Shown: positions 35,605 through 44,978, counted from the stretch's first letter. The stretch is DNA of 64,000 nt from Cellulophaga sp. RHA19 (GCF_002813425.1 NZ_PHUL01000001.1:1528001-1592000), one strand, 5' to 3'. Notes: a model not told the origin generated them from the sequence alone. Translations and numbers: made by a program.

Positions 35605-35992
35605 ACTTAGCGGCTGCGTTTTTATCATAATGGATAAACATATTTATCCAAATATTACGAGACAATCTCATAATTATTGGCATAAAACCAACTAAGGTAG
35701 CTACAATACAAATAAAACTTACTAAAAGACTCGTTTCAATAAAAATAAAAGAGATTATAAAAGCAGCAACAGCAAATGCAATACCAACACCATAACTTAC
35801 GTACATTGCTCCGTAAAAGAACGAAGGCTCCATTTGATATTTGGTACCACAATGAGAACAACGCTCGTGCATATCGTACACATTTGATAAATGGTAAGGG
35901 TTTTTATCCTTGTACATGTTCTCTAAGTGACATTTTGGACAAGTTCCTGTTAAAATACTGCTGAGTTTGTTTCCTTTTTTTAACATTTGCAA
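35585..35992 (-). CDS. DUF983 family membrane protein
   Basis: A 135-residue protein. It starts with a zinc-ribbon-like pair of CxxC motifs (TCPKCH near 19 and CSHCGTKY near 45), followed by PSFFYGAMYVSYG and two or three transmembrane helices. This is the DUF983 layout. Function is unknown. It converges on and overlaps the FAD oxidoreductase gene by 20 bases. Confidence 0.85.
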   Translation of the reverse strand: MQMLKKGNKLSSILTGTCPKCHLENMYKDKNPYHLSNVYDMHERCSHCGTKYQMEPSFFYGAMYVSYGVGIAFAVAAFIISFIFIETSLLVSFICIVATLVGFMPIIMRLSRNIWINMFIHYDKNAAAKFKSQKH

Positions 35993-36051
35993 AAAGTTTT
36001 TACAAAAATACTATTTTCTATAATTTTCATCTGTAACATTAGTCACATTTT

Positions 36052-37962
36052 ATGCTTAATATTCACAATTTATCTGTCTCTTTTGGAGGAGAATTTTTAT
36101 TTGAAGAAATTTCTTTTAGGTTAAACCCAGGAAACCGTGTTGGACTTATAGGAAAAAATGGTGCAGGTAAGTCTACCTTATTAAAACTATTGTCTAAAGA
36201 AATGCCAATAGATAGTGGTACAATTGCAGCAGATAAAGATGTAAAAATTGGCTTTTTAAAACAAGATATAGATTTTGTAGAAGGAAGATCTGTTTTAGAA
36301 GAATCTTACCAAGCGTTTGAAGAAATTAAAGCTTTAGAGTTAAAGTTAGATGAAATTAATCATCAATTAGCAGAACGTACAGACTACGAAAGTGATAGTT
36401 ACAGTCAGCTTATTATAGATTTAAATGATATTACGCATCATTATGAAATTTTAGGAGGTTACAATTACCAAGGAGAAACAGAAAAAGTTTTACAAGGTTT
36501 AGGTTTTAGTAGAGCAGATTTTGATAAAAAAACGGAGACATTTTCTGGAGGCTGGCGTATGCGTATAGAGTTGGCAAAACTACTATTACAAACTAACGAT
36601 GTGCTGCTGCTGGATGAGCCTACCAACCACTTAGATATAGAATCTATTATTTGGTTAGAGCAGTTTTTAAAAGGATATTCTGGTGCTGTAGTAATTGTAT
36701 CGCATGATAAAATGTTTTTAGATAATGTTACCAACAGAACCATAGAAATATCTTTAGGTAGAATATACGATTACAATAAACCGTATTCAGAATACTTGGT
36801 TCAGCGTAACGAGCTTAAAACACAGCAATTAAGCGCGCAAAAAAACCAAGAAAAGCAAATACAGCAAACAGAAAAGCTGATAGAGAAATTTAGAGCAAAA
36901 GCATCTAAGGCAACTATGGCGCAATCTTTAATTAAAAAGTTAGATAAGATTGATAGGATAGAGGTAGATGAGGATGATAATAGCGTAATGAATTTACGTT
37001 TTCCTATATCTATAAATCCAGGTAAAATTATAGCAGAGATTGAAGATTTATCTAAAAACTATGGCGATAAAAAAGTTTTAAATAATATAGATTTATTAAT
37101 AGAACGCGATAGTAAAACAGCCTTTGTTGGTCAAAACGGACAAGGAAAATCTACTTTAGCAAAAATTATGGTGGGTGAGTTAGAGTATAGCGGTCACTTA
37201 AAATTAGGGCACAATGTACAAATAGGATATTTTGCTCAAAACCAAGCAGAGTATTTAGATGGTACAAAAACTATTTTAGATACAATGATAGATGCTGCTA
37301 ACGAAACTAACCGTAGTAAGGTTAGAGATATTTTAGGATCGTTTTTATTTAGGGGAGATGATGTAGATAAGTATGTAAGAGTATTGTCTGGTGGTGAGCG
37401 TAACCGTTTAGCTTTGGCTAAAATGTTACTACAACCATTAAACGTATTGGTAATGGATGAACCTACCAACCATTTAGATATAAAGTCTAAAAACGTTTTA
37501 AAACAAGCATTACAAAATTTTGAGGGTACACTAATACTTGTATCACACGATAGAGATTTTTTACAAGGTTTAACTAATAAAGTTTACGAGTTTAAAGATC
37601 AAAAAATAAGAGAATATTTAGGAGATATAGACTATTACTTAGACCAACGTAAAGCTGAAAATTTTAGAGCTATTGAAAAAAAGACTAAGGTTAAGCAAGC
37701 TGTAAAAAAAGAAGAAGATAAAAAAGTAGACTATAAAGATCAGAAAAAAATAAAGTCCCTTAAAAATAAACTAAGTAATGTAGAAAGTGAAATTTCTACT
37801 TTGGAGAGCGACATAAAAAAGATAGATCAGAAGCTTTTATTGGAGTATGAAGCTACAATTGCAGAACCAGATTTTTTTGATAAATACGAGGCAAAAAAGA
37901 AAAAATTAAAAGAACTAATGTCTACTTGGGAAGAGCTAACCTTAAATTTAGAAGATTTGTAA
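36052..37962 (+). CDS. ABC-F family ATPase (translation-associated)
   Basis: A 636-residue soluble protein with two ABC modules and no membrane domain. Walker A motifs GLIGKNGAGKS and AFVGQNGQGKS, signatures FSGGWRMR and LSGGERNR, and Walker B LLLDEPTNHLD and LVMDEPTNHLD are intact. A linker (about 250-320) with SAQKNQEKQI joins them and a C-terminal coiled coil (about 540-630) ends the chain, as in Uup/YheS-type proteins. ABC-F proteins bind the ribosome near the E-site. Which subgroup it belongs to is not clear from motifs alone. Confidence 0.94.
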   Translation: MLNIHNLSVSFGGEFLFEEISFRLNPGNRVGLIGKNGAGKSTLLKLLSKEMPIDSGTIAADKDVKIGFLKQDIDFVEGRSVLEESYQAFEEIKALELKLDEINHQLAERTDYESDSYSQLIIDLNDITHHYEILGGYNYQGETEKVLQGLGFSRADFDKKTETFSGGWRMRIELAKLLLQTNDVLLLDEPTNHLDIESIIWLEQFLKGYSGAVVIVSHDKMFLDNVTNRTIEISLGRIYDYNKPYSEYLVQRNELKTQQLSAQKNQEKQIQQTEKLIEKFRAKASKATMAQSLIKKLDKIDRIEVDEDDNSVMNLRFPISINPGKIIAEIEDLSKNYGDKKVLNNIDLLIERDSKTAFVGQNGQGKSTLAKIMVGELEYSGHLKLGHNVQIGYFAQNQAEYLDGTKTILDTMIDAANETNRSKVRDILGSFLFRGDDVDKYVRVLSGGERNRLALAKMLLQPLNVLVMDEPTNHLDIKSKNVLKQALQNFEGTLILVSHDRDFLQGLTNKVYEFKDQKIREYLGDIDYYLDQRKAENFRAIEKKTKVKQAVKKEEDKKVDYKDQKKIKSLKNKLSNVESEISTLESDIKKIDQKLLLEYEATIAEPDFFDKYEAKKKKLKELMSTWEELTLNLEDL

Positions 37963-38118
37963 GTAATGTAGGGTTTTGTAGGCTATTTTGCTAAACCACA
38001 GAAAATGCGTGTTTCACAACAAAAACACGCTAACCGCTTGTAGTTCATCTAATAATTTTGCCAGTTATCTATAATTAGCTTCTATTTGTATCGCAATACT
38101 TTGATAATCAGTATAGAT

Positions 38119-39003
38119 ATGAATAAGAATTTTACTTACACAATCATAGCTTTTTTAGCAGTAGCACTACAAACAGTTGTGGGGCAAATATCTTCTAAAG
38201 AAAAAGCAGTGCTTATAGACTTGTACAATGCTACAAACGGAAGTCAATGGACAACTCAGTGGAATTTAGATAAACCAGTTTCTACCTGGAAAGGTGTTAA
38301 AGTAGAAGACAATAAAGTTGTTGGGCTAAATTTATTTAGAAACAACTTGGAGGGAACTTTGCCACAAACAATTTATAAGCTTAAAAGTTTGCAAGATTTA
38401 AACTTAGCGTTTAATAAAATCAGCGGAGAAATACCTGTGACTATTACTAAGTTAAAAGAGTTGAGAAATGTTCATTTAGAGATGAATTTACTAACAGGTG
38501 AAATACCTTCTAAAATAGGAGATTTAGCTAATTTAGAGAGTATTGTACTATTTAATAACCTAATGAAAGGAGAAATTCCTAAAAGCGTTGGTAAATTAAA
38601 AAAATTAAAAGTATTTAATGTGTCTAGTAACAAACTTTCAGGTATTATACCTGATGAGTTAGGAAGCTTATCTAAATTAGAAAGTTTAGGGCTTTTTGAA
38701 AATAATTTGGTTGGTTTTATCCCAAAAGAATTAGGGAACTTAGTAGAGCTTAGAGAGCTTGTAATTGCTAACAACCAGTTAATGGGAGATATACCACAAG
38801 AATTTGGACAACTGGTAAACCTACAAGTATTACAATTACAAAATAATAAATTCAATAGCTTTAAAAGTCTAGACTTTATGCAGTCTAAAGAGATTTTAGT
38901 TTTTGATTTTGATGGAAAAAAACCAAGCTTAAAGTTTAGAGATTTAAACACAGCTAAAACTGGAGTTGCAGAAACAGAGTTTGAAGAAGATAAAGAAAAT
39001 TAA
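38119..39003 (+). CDS. exported leucine-rich-repeat protein
   Basis: A protein of about 294 residues. The start at 38119 (MNKNFTYTIIAFLAVALQTV) gives a clean signal peptide cleaved near VGQ; the upstream in-frame ATG would place 11 odd residues before it. The mature N-terminus (KAVLIDLYNATNGSQWTTQWN) is the usual cap of Bacteroidota LRR proteins. About eight 24-residue plant-type repeats of the form LxxLxxLxLxxNxLxGxIPxxIG follow. It is probably a cell-surface or periplasmic binding protein; no sorting domain is seen at the C-terminus. It is a single gene between a gap without clear terminator and a convergent terminator. Confidence 0.85.
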   Translation: MNKNFTYTIIAFLAVALQTVVGQISSKEKAVLIDLYNATNGSQWTTQWNLDKPVSTWKGVKVEDNKVVGLNLFRNNLEGTLPQTIYKLKSLQDLNLAFNKISGEIPVTITKLKELRNVHLEMNLLTGEIPSKIGDLANLESIVLFNNLMKGEIPKSVGKLKKLKVFNVSSNKLSGIIPDELGSLSKLESLGLFENNLVGFIPKELGNLVELRELVIANNQLMGDIPQEFGQLVNLQVLQLQNNKFNSFKSLDFMQSKEILVFDFDGKKPSLKFRDLNTAKTGVAETEFEEDKEN

Positions 39004-39033
39004 TTACTATAATAAGTATTTAGTTGGTTAGTT

Positions 39034-39064
39034 AAAAAGAGTGTCCTGAGGGCACTCTTTTTTT
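39034..39064. terminator. bidirectional terminator between the LRR gene and the nir operon
   Basis: Hairpin AAAAGAGTGTCC / GGGCACTCTTTT with a short TGA-type loop, one G-T pair, and A and T runs outside. It lies between two convergent genes. Confidence 0.8.
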
Positions 39065-39077
39065 ATTTTAAATACTG

Positions 39078-39440
39078 TTAAGCATTAGGATTGGGGTAGT
39101 TGTCTGTCTGGTCTTCTACAGTTTCATCCATACAAACAAAATCTTTTTCAACTAAAATAAAAATTTCTTTACCGTTTTTAGTGATAAAATTATGACTAAA
39201 ACCAACAGTGTTACTACTAAACCAATTGGTTGTGTAATCTTTAGGAACGTATATGGTTATAGTGTTATTAGTGTAATCGGTTTCTAGATTTGTTATATCC
39301 TTTTTTGCGTGTATTCTATATGAAAATAAAGTTGATCCAAACTCTGTTTCTTGAGCAAAAGAACCTGTTTTGCAAAATGCTTCTACTTCACTCTTAGTAA
39401 GTCTGTATCTAATAGAATTTCCTCTAATTCTTATTTTCAT
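39078..39440 (-). CDS. DUF7009-like small protein at the end of the nir operon
   Basis: A 120-residue soluble protein starting MKIRIRGNSIRYRLTKSEVE. It is a beta-rich protein with an acidic C-terminus. I recognise the start as that of an uncharacterised family (DUF7009), seen in my memory beside molybdopterin or nitrate genes. Its 10-base distance from the sensor kinase and the shared strand put it in the nirB operon. Function is unknown; a regulatory or maturation role in nitrate assimilation is inference. Confidence 0.7.
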   Translation of the reverse strand: MKIRIRGNSIRYRLTKSEVEAFCKTGSFAQETEFGSTLFSYRIHAKKDITNLETDYTNNTITIYVPKDYTTNWFSSNTVGFSHNFITKNGKEIFILVEKDFVCMDETVEDQTDNYPNPNA

Positions 39441-39450
39441 AGCGTTGGTT

Positions 39451-41292
39451 TTATGGTTGTTTTATATTTCTTTCGGGCTTGTAATTTATGGTAACCCTAG
39501 TTCCTTTTCCTGGAGTAGAGTTAATAAATAGTCTTCCGTTTATATAGTTTATGCGTTCTTTCATATAAAAAAGCCCCATACCGCCCTCACTATTGTTTTT
39601 TGGTGTCTTGTGCAAAATAGTATCATCAAAACCTTTACCATCATCATCAATTAAAATGCTTAGTATATTTTGGTCATAATTAATACTAAGTAAAATATAG
39701 TTGGCATCTGCATACTTAATAGCGTTATTTATAGCCTCTTGTGTTACTCTATAAATATTAGTTTCTGCTAAGGAAGAAAACCTAATGTTTTTATCGGTCT
39801 TATTTTCAAAAAGAATATTTTTTCCAGTTAGTTTAGCTAATTCTATTGTCATTTTTTGCAGAGCAGGAAAAATACCATGATCTTTTAACTCAGGAGGAGT
39901 AAGGTTAAACGTAGCAGTACGAACGCCTTTTATTAGGTCTGAGCATAGCGTTTTTAAATATGCTATCTTCTCCTCTGTTTTTTCTTTATTCTCTAAGTTA
40001 ATAGATTCTATGTTAAATTTAAGAGCAGTAAGCATTTGACCAATTCCGTCGTGTATGTCTTTTGCAATACGTTTGCGCTCTTCTTCTTGTCCCTCTACAA
40101 TTTGACTAGCTTGTAGTTTTCTTTGAAGTATTTTATCTTCAAAATTTTGCTTTGTTAATTGCTCTAATTTTTGCTGATTTTCTATTCGTTCTGTAATATC
40201 AGAACATAAAATTAAAACACTTTGTTTTTTAGACGATTGATGAAGTGGAATAATAGACATATCTAACCAAACATCCTGTTCTTTTTTAGTCTTTATTTTT
40301 ATTTCTTCAGTTCTAATGTTTTTTCTGCTATTTTTTAAAACTTCTTTAAGGTATTCTTGTTGGCCTTCGTTTGTTGTTAGTATCTCAGACAATGGTTTAG
40401 ATAAGTCTTGAGTAGAACAACCTAAAAGTTCTTGAAATTTTTTACTGATAAAAACTACGCTTTCATTATTTTTAGTGCTAGCAAATAAAGCTGCATTATC
40501 TATAACAAAATTTAATTCTTGTAGCTCTTGTAACGAGTTTTCTTTTTCTTGATATAGTTCCTCTATTTTAGCAGTGTTTTCCTCAGATTCTATTTTTCCT
40601 TTTAAAAGCTTAGCAATACTATTTCTAATTTGAATAGATAATGGTCTAAAAACAAATAAAATTTCTAAAAGAAGAATTAGTAAGGAAAGTGCAACTAGTA
40701 TATGCTCTTTTTGTTTTAATTTTTGAAGTTGAGTTTTACTTATACTATCATATTTATTTACAATAGTATCCATCAAATTTAAAAATATGCGTTCGTTTTT
40801 AAGTAGAATAGTTATATCTTTTTCTAAACTTATGCTATCTCTTATATTGTTGCTTTTAAGATGAATGGTGTTATTTGCAGCACTCATCATAGCGGTATGG
40901 TGTGGTGTAATTTTTTTTAATAGAGCTAGTATTTCTTTATTCTCTTCTTTAGGTAAACCCATAGAGTCATTACCAAACTGAAGCGCATTGTGCGATATGC
41001 GCCAAACATCTAAGGTGTTTTTTGTATTATGTAAAATTTGTTTTTTTTCTTCATTAGATGTGTATCTATTTAGCAATAGAATATCTTTTACTAATTTTTG
41101 ACTGTAAGCACGTTGCCTACCTGCAACATTTATAACGCGAGAATCATCTAACTGAGAATTTAAATGCATTTGTACTAAAACCTGAGAAAAAACAATAGAA
41201 AAAGCAATAGCTAACAATGCTAGTAGGTACCATTTTCTTATTCTAAGAAATGTGGTGGTGTCTAAAGATTTTTCTAATTTATTACCGCTCAT
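39451..41292 (-). CDS. NarX-like membrane sensor histidine kinase with PAS domain
   Basis: A 613-residue kinase. It has TM1 (about 20-42), a periplasmic helical PilJ/NarX-type sensor domain (45-195) with the P-box-like VINVAGRQRAYSQKLVKD, TM2 (about 196-215), a coiled linker, a PAS domain (about 255-370), and HisKA_3 with the phospho-accepting His in RKRIAKDIHDGIGQ. The HATPase domain has NAIKYA, DDGKGFD and GGMGLFYMKERI. The sensor signature and its place in the nitrite-reductase operon suggest sensing of nitrate or nitrite. The likely partner is the NarL-like regulator at 48907. Confidence 0.9.
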   Translation of the reverse strand: MSGNKLEKSLDTTTFLRIRKWYLLALLAIAFSIVFSQVLVQMHLNSQLDDSRVINVAGRQRAYSQKLVKDILLLNRYTSNEEKKQILHNTKNTLDVWRISHNALQFGNDSMGLPKEENKEILALLKKITPHHTAMMSAANNTIHLKSNNIRDSISLEKDITILLKNERIFLNLMDTIVNKYDSISKTQLQKLKQKEHILVALSLLILLLEILFVFRPLSIQIRNSIAKLLKGKIESEENTAKIEELYQEKENSLQELQELNFVIDNAALFASTKNNESVVFISKKFQELLGCSTQDLSKPLSEILTTNEGQQEYLKEVLKNSRKNIRTEEIKIKTKKEQDVWLDMSIIPLHQSSKKQSVLILCSDITERIENQQKLEQLTKQNFEDKILQRKLQASQIVEGQEEERKRIAKDIHDGIGQMLTALKFNIESINLENKEKTEEKIAYLKTLCSDLIKGVRTATFNLTPPELKDHGIFPALQKMTIELAKLTGKNILFENKTDKNIRFSSLAETNIYRVTQEAINNAIKYADANYILLSINYDQNILSILIDDDGKGFDDTILHKTPKNNSEGGMGLFYMKERINYINGRLFINSTPGKGTRVTINYKPERNIKQP

Positions 41293-41316
41293 ATTAGTAG
41301 CTTATTGTAAGCATTT

Positions 41317-41904
41317 TTAAGATAATGCTTTGCCTACTAGTTCTAAAGATGCTTTTGATAAAGGTAGCTTTAAAGCTGCATCTTGGCCCAAATTGGACAT
41401 TTTGCGCCACGTTTTTTGCAAAATATCAATAAGTTTTTCTTCTGAGTATTTTTTAGCAAATGGCTCAAAATAAAACTCTAAAAATACCAGGCAAATAACA
41501 TCTTCTAAGGTCTGTGTTTCTTCATTCTTTTTTAACTGTTTCTTCTCAAGTAAAAAAGCAACTTTACTAATTGTTTCTTGGTCATAACCAACAGATTCTA
41601 AAATTGAACTTGCTTTTTTTGCATGATATTTTTTAAGGTCTTGTCTCCATGTCAAATATCCAGTCCTGTTCATTTCATAAGAATCTCTTGGTATTTCCCA
41701 TCTGCAAATGTGTTGGCAACGAGCAGTTAACTGTAATACTTCTGATGCATTTGGAGCAAAAGAGTTTAGTTTGTTTGTCATACGTATTGCGTATAGTACT
41801 TCTTTTGCGTACTCCTTACCTTGGTATAATTCTTTATTTGGGTCTTGGTTGTTTGCTTTATCAAAAAGATCAAAAGCTTGTTTTAGTTTATTTGTTGTTG
41901 CCAT
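41317..41904 (-). CDS. DUF4202 family protein in the nir operon
   Basis: A protein of about 195 residues; the start at 41904 (MATTNKLKQAFDLFDKAN) is preferred over an in-frame ATG 21 bases upstream, which begins only 3 bases after the nirD stop. Conserved-looking motifs are ELYQGKEYAKEVLYA, LTARCQHICRWEIPR and YHAKKAS, consistent with DUF4202, a helical HD-like domain. The His/Cys-rich ARCQHICRW could bind metal. Proteins of this family occur with nitrite reductase in many bacteria; no activity is established to my knowledge. Confidence 0.83.
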   Translation of the reverse strand: MATTNKLKQAFDLFDKANNQDPNKELYQGKEYAKEVLYAIRMTNKLNSFAPNASEVLQLTARCQHICRWEIPRDSYEMNRTGYLTWRQDLKKYHAKKASSILESVGYDQETISKVAFLLEKKQLKKNEETQTLEDVICLVFLEFYFEPFAKKYSEEKLIDILQKTWRKMSNLGQDAALKLPLSKASLELVGKALS

Positions 41905-41927
41905 ATGTGGTAAGGTTTGTTTCAAAG

Positions 41928-42308
41928 CTATTCAGAAAACCCAATATACACAAAACCATCTTCAATTTTTATAGGATAAGTTGCAATAGCATCTAAAGTG
42001 CCGTTTAAATTTTCTCCGGTTTCTAGAGAAAATGTGTTTTTATGCAGGGGACAAGCCACTTTAGGTGTTCCCATATCTTCACCAATCATACCTCTAGAAA
42101 GTACCATTTCCATTTTATGCGGACATAAATTTTGGCAGGCGTACCATTTACCTTCTCTTGTAAAATTAAAAACAGCAATTTGTTTATTTTTATATTTTAC
42201 GCAGGCACCACCATTTTTAGGGAACTTAGTAATTTCTGCAGCTTTGTACCAGGTTGTTACTTGTTCTAAAGCTGTTAATGAGTATTCTTTTAAAATTGAA
42301 GTTATCAT
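41928..42308 (-). CDS. nirD: nitrite reductase [NAD(P)H] small subunit, Rieske type
   Basis: A 126-residue single Rieske-fold protein that pairs with NirB in cytoplasmic nitrite reduction to ammonium. Unlike E. coli NirD, which as I recall has lost the cluster ligands, this one keeps both: CPH (in QNLCPHKME) and CPLH (in VACPLHKNTF), so it can carry a 2Fe-2S cluster. It lies 29 bases downstream of nirB. Confidence 0.94.
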   Translation of the reverse strand: MITSILKEYSLTALEQVTTWYKAAEITKFPKNGGACVKYKNKQIAVFNFTREGKWYACQNLCPHKMEMVLSRGMIGEDMGTPKVACPLHKNTFSLETGENLNGTLDAIATYPIKIEDGFVYIGFSE

Positions 42309-42337
42309 CTTTAATTATTTTAATTAAACATATTCTA

Positions 42338-44851
42338 TTATACCCAAGGAGCCGGCATTTTTTGATCTCTTAATGATACAAATTCTATATTTTCATCTTC
42401 CTCGGTAGAGTTTACAAAGTGTGTGTATTTAGCTCTTATTTCAGGGGTTTCAATAGCTTCTTTCCATTCGCATTTATAAGTATCAACCAATCTCTGCATT
42501 TCTACGTCTAATTGGTCTACAATACCTAAACAGTCGTTTATAACAACATCTTTTACATAGTCTATACCGCCTTCTAGTTTATCTAACCAAGCAGCAGTAC
42601 GCATTAGTGGTTGGGCTGTTTGTATGTAATACATTAAAAATCTGTCTACATACTTTATAGCAGTTTCTTTATCTACTTTTTCGGCTAATAACAAGGCGTG
42701 TTTTGGAGTTGCACCACCATTTCCTGCTATGTATACATTCCAACCTCCTTCTACAGCAATAAAGCCAAAATCTTTACCACGAGCTTCTGCGCATTCTCTA
42801 ATACAGCCAGATACACCACCTTTAAATTTATGAGGAGACCTTATGCCTTTGTATCTGTTTTCTATTTCTATTGCAAAACTCACACTTTCATCCATCCCAT
42901 ATCTGCACCATGTAGAGCCAACGCAGCTTTTTACGGTACGTAAAGATTTTCCATAAGCTTGTCCGGTTTCAAAGCCTTCGGCAATTAATTCTTCCCAAAT
43001 AAGAGGTAGCTCGTGTAATTGTGCTCCAAACATATCTATACGTTGTCCGCCTGTAATTTTGGTATATAAATCATATTTTTGAGCAATTCTGCCCATAGCA
43101 ATCATTTGTTTTGGAGATATTTCTCCGCCGGCAACACGTGGCACAACAGAATAGGTTCCGTTACGCTGAATGTTTGCCAAATACCTATCATTGGTGTCTT
43201 GTATTGTATCTTGTTTGTTTGCTGTTTCATTAAATATACTAGCAAATAATGATGCTGCTAACGGTTTGCAAACTTCGCAGCCATTTCCTTTACCGTGAGT
43301 GTCTAGCAGTTCATCATAATCTTTAATGTGTTTCATTTTAACAATGTCATACAGCTCTTGCCTAGAGTAATCAAAATGCTCACAAATACGTTCCTTAACT
43401 ACTTTACCTAGAGATTTTAAAGTTTCATTTACTAAATCTGTCACCATAGGTTTACAGCCACCACAACCGGTAGTTGCTTTGGTTGCTTTAGCAACATCTT
43501 TTACAGTTTCATTGCCATCATCTTTTACCGAGCAACAAACCTGCCCTTTAGTTACGGCTTCGCAAGAACAAACAACAGCAGTATCTGGTAAATCCATAGC
43601 ACTACCAAAAGAAGCAGCGCCATCACCAGCAGGCAATATTAACTGTGATGGATCTGAAGGAATAGGCATACCATTTAAATATATTTGATGTAGCATACTA
43701 TAATCTGTAGCATCACCAACTAAAATTCCGCCAAGTAATTTTTTGCCATCAAGACTTACATTAATTCTTTTGTATAAATGTTGTGTTTTGTTTTCAAAAA
43801 TCACAGAATGTCCTTTTGTAGCAGGCATAAAAGGCTCTCCAAAGCTAGCAACATCAACACCAATTAATTTTAGTTTGGTAGACATATCAATCTCATCTGC
43901 CATTTGGTTTTCTAAATTTCCTGTAATCTGGTCAACAGCAACAGTAGCCATTTCATAACCAGGAGCAACCAAACCATAAATCATTTGGTTGTATAAGGCA
44001 ATTTCTCCAATGGCATAAATATTTTCATCAGAGGTTTGCATTTTGTTATCTACTACAATGCCGCCACGCACACCCATTTTTAAGCCGCTAGATTTTCCTA
44101 GTTCATCTCGCGGACGTATACCGGCAGAAATAATTAGCATTTCTACATCCAGTACGTCATCTTCTCCAAATTCCATTCCAGTAATAGCTTTGTCTCCTAA
44201 TATTTGATTTGTTGCTTTACTAAGGTGAATATGTAAACCTATAGATTCTAATTTTAGTTGAAGAACCTGACTGCTTCTAGAGTCTAACTGTCTTGGCATT
44301 AATTTAGGAGCAAACTCTACAATGTGTGGCTCTAAACCCATATCCATAACGGCTTTACCGGCTTCAAGACCTAAAAGTCCGCCTCCAAGAACTGCAGCTT
44401 TTGCATTAGGATTTTTTGTTTTAAGTAGAGCTGCATAAGCTAGCATACCTTCTAAGTCTTCAATAGTTCGGTATACAAAAACCCCTTTTTTTTCTACACC
44501 TTTAATAGGAGGTACAAATGCAGATGATCCTGTGGCTAGTACAAGATAATCATAAGAAAAATCACGGTTGTTAGCGGTTGTAATTGTTTTTTCATCACGA
44601 TTAATATCTGTAACACGTTCATTAACCATTAATTCTATTCCGTTTTCAGTATACCATTCTGCAGGAGCCATTTCTAATGCCTTTGCATCTTGGTTTTCAA
44701 AAAACTCACTTAAATGTACACGGTCATAAGCAGGTCTTGGCTCATCGCCAAAAACAATAAGCTTAAAATCTTTATTTGTTTCTTTGGCCACAAATTTTTC
44801 GCAAAACTTATAGCCTACCATTCCATTTCCTACTACAATTACGGTTTTCAT
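42338..44851 (-). CDS. nirB: nitrite reductase [NAD(P)H] large subunit
   Basis: An 837-residue cytoplasmic enzyme catalysing six-electron reduction of nitrite to ammonium. Domains in order are an FAD/NAD-binding oxidoreductase (1-about 400; VVGNGMVGYKF, ATGSSAFVP, GGGLLGLEAGKA), a BFD 2Fe-2S domain (about 414-470; CSCEAV, CGGCKP), a second cysteine-containing region (about 480-530; CEVCKP), ferredoxin-like half repeats, and the siroheme/4Fe-4S site with CVGSTWC and CIRECAE. The ATG overlaps a TACGTA site, and four such sites fill the divergent gap to cobA. Confidence 0.98.
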   Translation of the reverse strand: MKTVIVVGNGMVGYKFCEKFVAKETNKDFKLIVFGDEPRPAYDRVHLSEFFENQDAKALEMAPAEWYTENGIELMVNERVTDINRDEKTITTANNRDFSYDYLVLATGSSAFVPPIKGVEKKGVFVYRTIEDLEGMLAYAALLKTKNPNAKAAVLGGGLLGLEAGKAVMDMGLEPHIVEFAPKLMPRQLDSRSSQVLQLKLESIGLHIHLSKATNQILGDKAITGMEFGEDDVLDVEMLIISAGIRPRDELGKSSGLKMGVRGGIVVDNKMQTSDENIYAIGEIALYNQMIYGLVAPGYEMATVAVDQITGNLENQMADEIDMSTKLKLIGVDVASFGEPFMPATKGHSVIFENKTQHLYKRINVSLDGKKLLGGILVGDATDYSMLHQIYLNGMPIPSDPSQLILPAGDGAASFGSAMDLPDTAVVCSCEAVTKGQVCCSVKDDGNETVKDVAKATKATTGCGGCKPMVTDLVNETLKSLGKVVKERICEHFDYSRQELYDIVKMKHIKDYDELLDTHGKGNGCEVCKPLAASLFASIFNETANKQDTIQDTNDRYLANIQRNGTYSVVPRVAGGEISPKQMIAMGRIAQKYDLYTKITGGQRIDMFGAQLHELPLIWEELIAEGFETGQAYGKSLRTVKSCVGSTWCRYGMDESVSFAIEIENRYKGIRSPHKFKGGVSGCIRECAEARGKDFGFIAVEGGWNVYIAGNGGATPKHALLLAEKVDKETAIKYVDRFLMYYIQTAQPLMRTAAWLDKLEGGIDYVKDVVINDCLGIVDQLDVEMQRLVDTYKCEWKEAIETPEIRAKYTHFVNSTEEDENIEFVSLRDQKMPAPWV

Positions 44852-44978
44852 ACGTACGTGTTTATCAGATTACTTAGCAAAATTACGTATTATTACGTAT
44901 TTATTGTCTGATTTTATCGAAATAAATACGTAGTTTTGTTGTTGTATTAATAATTTTTCACTTTAATAATTGTATATT
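44852..44978. promoter_or_regulatory. divergent nirB/cobA control region with four TACGTA sites
   Basis: TACGTA occurs at 44851-44856, 44884-44889, 44894-44899 and 44927-44932. On the minus strand TACGTA (44884-44889) runs into TAATTTTG (-7 box, 44878-44885) facing nirB. On the plus strand TACGTA (44927-44932) runs into TAGTTTTG (-7 box, 44931-44938) facing cobA. No TTTG -33 box is seen on either side, which fits activator-dependent promoters. Confidence 0.75.

Noticed and set aside
38007..38030. 8-bp inverted repeat GCGTGTTT/AAACACGC after the ABC-F gene
   Set aside because: No T run on either side, so I did not call a terminator; could still be one of weak type.
42698..42943. 81-codon plus-strand open frame opposite nirB
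   Set aside because: Antisense to the conserved siroheme-binding region of nirB.
44884..44899. Reading the TACGTA pairs as enterobacterial NarL 7-2-7 sites
   Set aside because: The copies are 6-bp palindromes at 10-12 bp spacing and do not fit inverted TACYYMT heptamers separated by two bases.
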